In this document: positions 63,643 to 64,000 of the stretch, one piece after another | Numbering within the stretch: position 1 is the stretch's first letter | Layout: each line of letters starts with the position of its first letter | Assembly (NCBI GenBank): GCA_905233185.1 | Contig: CAJODB010000006.1 | Coordinates: 1-64,000, forward strand | Reading direction: 5' to 3' | Source of the DNA: an uncultured Alphaproteobacteria bacterium | GTDB lineage: Bacteria > Pseudomonadota > Alphaproteobacteria > UBA3830 | DNA: 64,000 nt | The notes under the pieces: model-generated | What the model was told of the DNA's origin: nothing | The model's database searches: none | What the model saw: only the letters and a program-made list of their open reading frames with translations | Position numbers and translations under genes: made by a program

Positions 63643-63645
63643 ACA

Positions 63646-63665
63646 AACTAACCAATTAGTTAGTT
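63646..63665. promoter_or_regulatory. Probable TetR operator
   Basis: A perfect inverted repeat AACTAAC/GTTAGTT with a six-base CAATTA centre, three bases after the -10 element, covering the expected transcription start. Size and place match operators of TetR-family regulators encoded divergently. Confidence 0.7.
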
Positions 63666-63692
63666 ATTTTTAGAATATTTAAAGGAGTTCTT

Positions 63693-64000
63693 ATGAATAA
63701 AACTGTATTAATAACCGGCGGCACAACAGGAATAGGGAAACAAACAGCGATTGTTATGGGTCAAAGAGGTTGGAATGTCGCATTTACATCTCGCAATAAG
63801 GAACGTGGATTAAATTTTGAAAAAGAACTGAAAGAAATGGGCATTAATGCTACTTTTTATCAATTAGATGTAAATTACGAAGAAGCCGTAAAAAGTGTAA
63901 TTGAAGCTGTTATAAAAGATTACGGAAAAATGGACTGCATCGTCAATAATGCTGGAATCGCAGGAGAAAACAAGTTATTTGCAGATTGTTCAACAGAGAA
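63693..64000 (+). CDS. Short-chain dehydrogenase/reductase, 3' end outside window
   Basis: The first 102 residues of a classical SDR: cofactor loop ITGGTTGIGKQTAIVMGQRG, FTSRNKERG after beta-2 (Arg/Ser suggests NADPH preference) and NNAGIAGENKLF. AAGGAG precedes the ATG. The catalytic Ser-Tyr-Lys part is beyond base 64000. It is probably the regulated target of the divergent TetR protein; the substrate is unknown. Confidence 0.88.
   Translation, partial: MNKTVLITGGTTGIGKQTAIVMGQRGWNVAFTSRNKERGLNFEKELKEMGINATFYQLDVNYEEAVKSVIEAVIKDYGKMDCIVNNAGIAGENKLFADCSTE

Overview
The window is about 64 kb of AT-rich DNA from a Gram-negative alphaproteobacterium, probably host-associated; a Holosporales- or Rickettsiales-like lineage fits, but I cannot name a genus. 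The support is an alpha-type AddAB pair, CarD, a phasin with an acetoacetyl-CoA reductase, a lone gene-transfer-agent-type terminase, CtrA-like TTAA-N7-TTAA sites, and a set of secreted proteins of the kind seen in intracellular bacteria (LRR, helical-repeat, zincin-like, PAAR-like). WaaA, LptD, LptF, LptG, MlaD and SurA show a lipopolysaccharide outer membrane.

Region 1 (1-6.2 kb) is the replication and control end of a prophage or phage satellite, all on the + strand: a protein cut by the window edge, a BRO/KilAC antirepressor, a Cas4/RecB-like nuclease, an AT-rich leader with inverted repeats, a TOPRIM primase-helicase and two related excisionase-like proteins. It stops at the 3' end of a tRNA-Arg gene, the usual attachment point of such elements. 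No integrase lies inside the window.

Region 2 (6.3-16.9 kb) carries an exported FkbM-type methyltransferase, an LPS/lipid run (acyltransferase, waaA, rsmD), a lipoprotein, an MscS channel, comF, tRNA-Pro, an intergenic region with an origin-like arrangement of CtrA and DnaA-like sites, an MFS transporter, carD, a GNAT acetyltransferase and a peroxiredoxin.

Region 3 (17.1-25.1 kb) is a tight murA-trxA-rsmG-addB-addA unit. Two parS centromere sites sit inside rsmG, about 5 kb from the origin-like region.

Region 4 (25.1-37.4 kb) contains two TadE-like pseudopilin paralogues. Each has an identical run of nine G near its start and a conserved leader that is one base out of frame. It also holds the orphan terminase, a cupin, a SIMPL protein, a decayed repeat element, holB-recR-mtaB, phaB-mlaD-nfo, a GtrA protein, a YmdB-type phosphoesterase and a lytic transglycosylase.

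Region 5 (37.4-54.1 kb) mixes secreted or effector-like genes (HEXXH lipoprotein, its small partner, a DUF4280 PAAR-like protein, a Pro/Ser-rich helical protein, an LRR protein and a second helical protein) with SulP, phasin, the lptF-lptG-lptD cluster, surA and rsmA.

Region 6 (54.1-64 kb) has an MFS transporter, a small heat-shock protein, a membrane-anchored TupA-like ATP-grasp protein, the rimP-nusA-infB-rbfA operon, tRNA-Arg(CCT), tRNA-Tyr, and a divergent TetR/SDR pair with a recognisable promoter and operator. The SDR is cut by the window end.

The strongest candidate for something undescribed is the pair of TadE-like genes that look switchable through their G tracts. Next are the parS/CtrA/DnaA signals that suggest the chromosome origin is near, and the cluster of secreted proteins at 49-54 kb.
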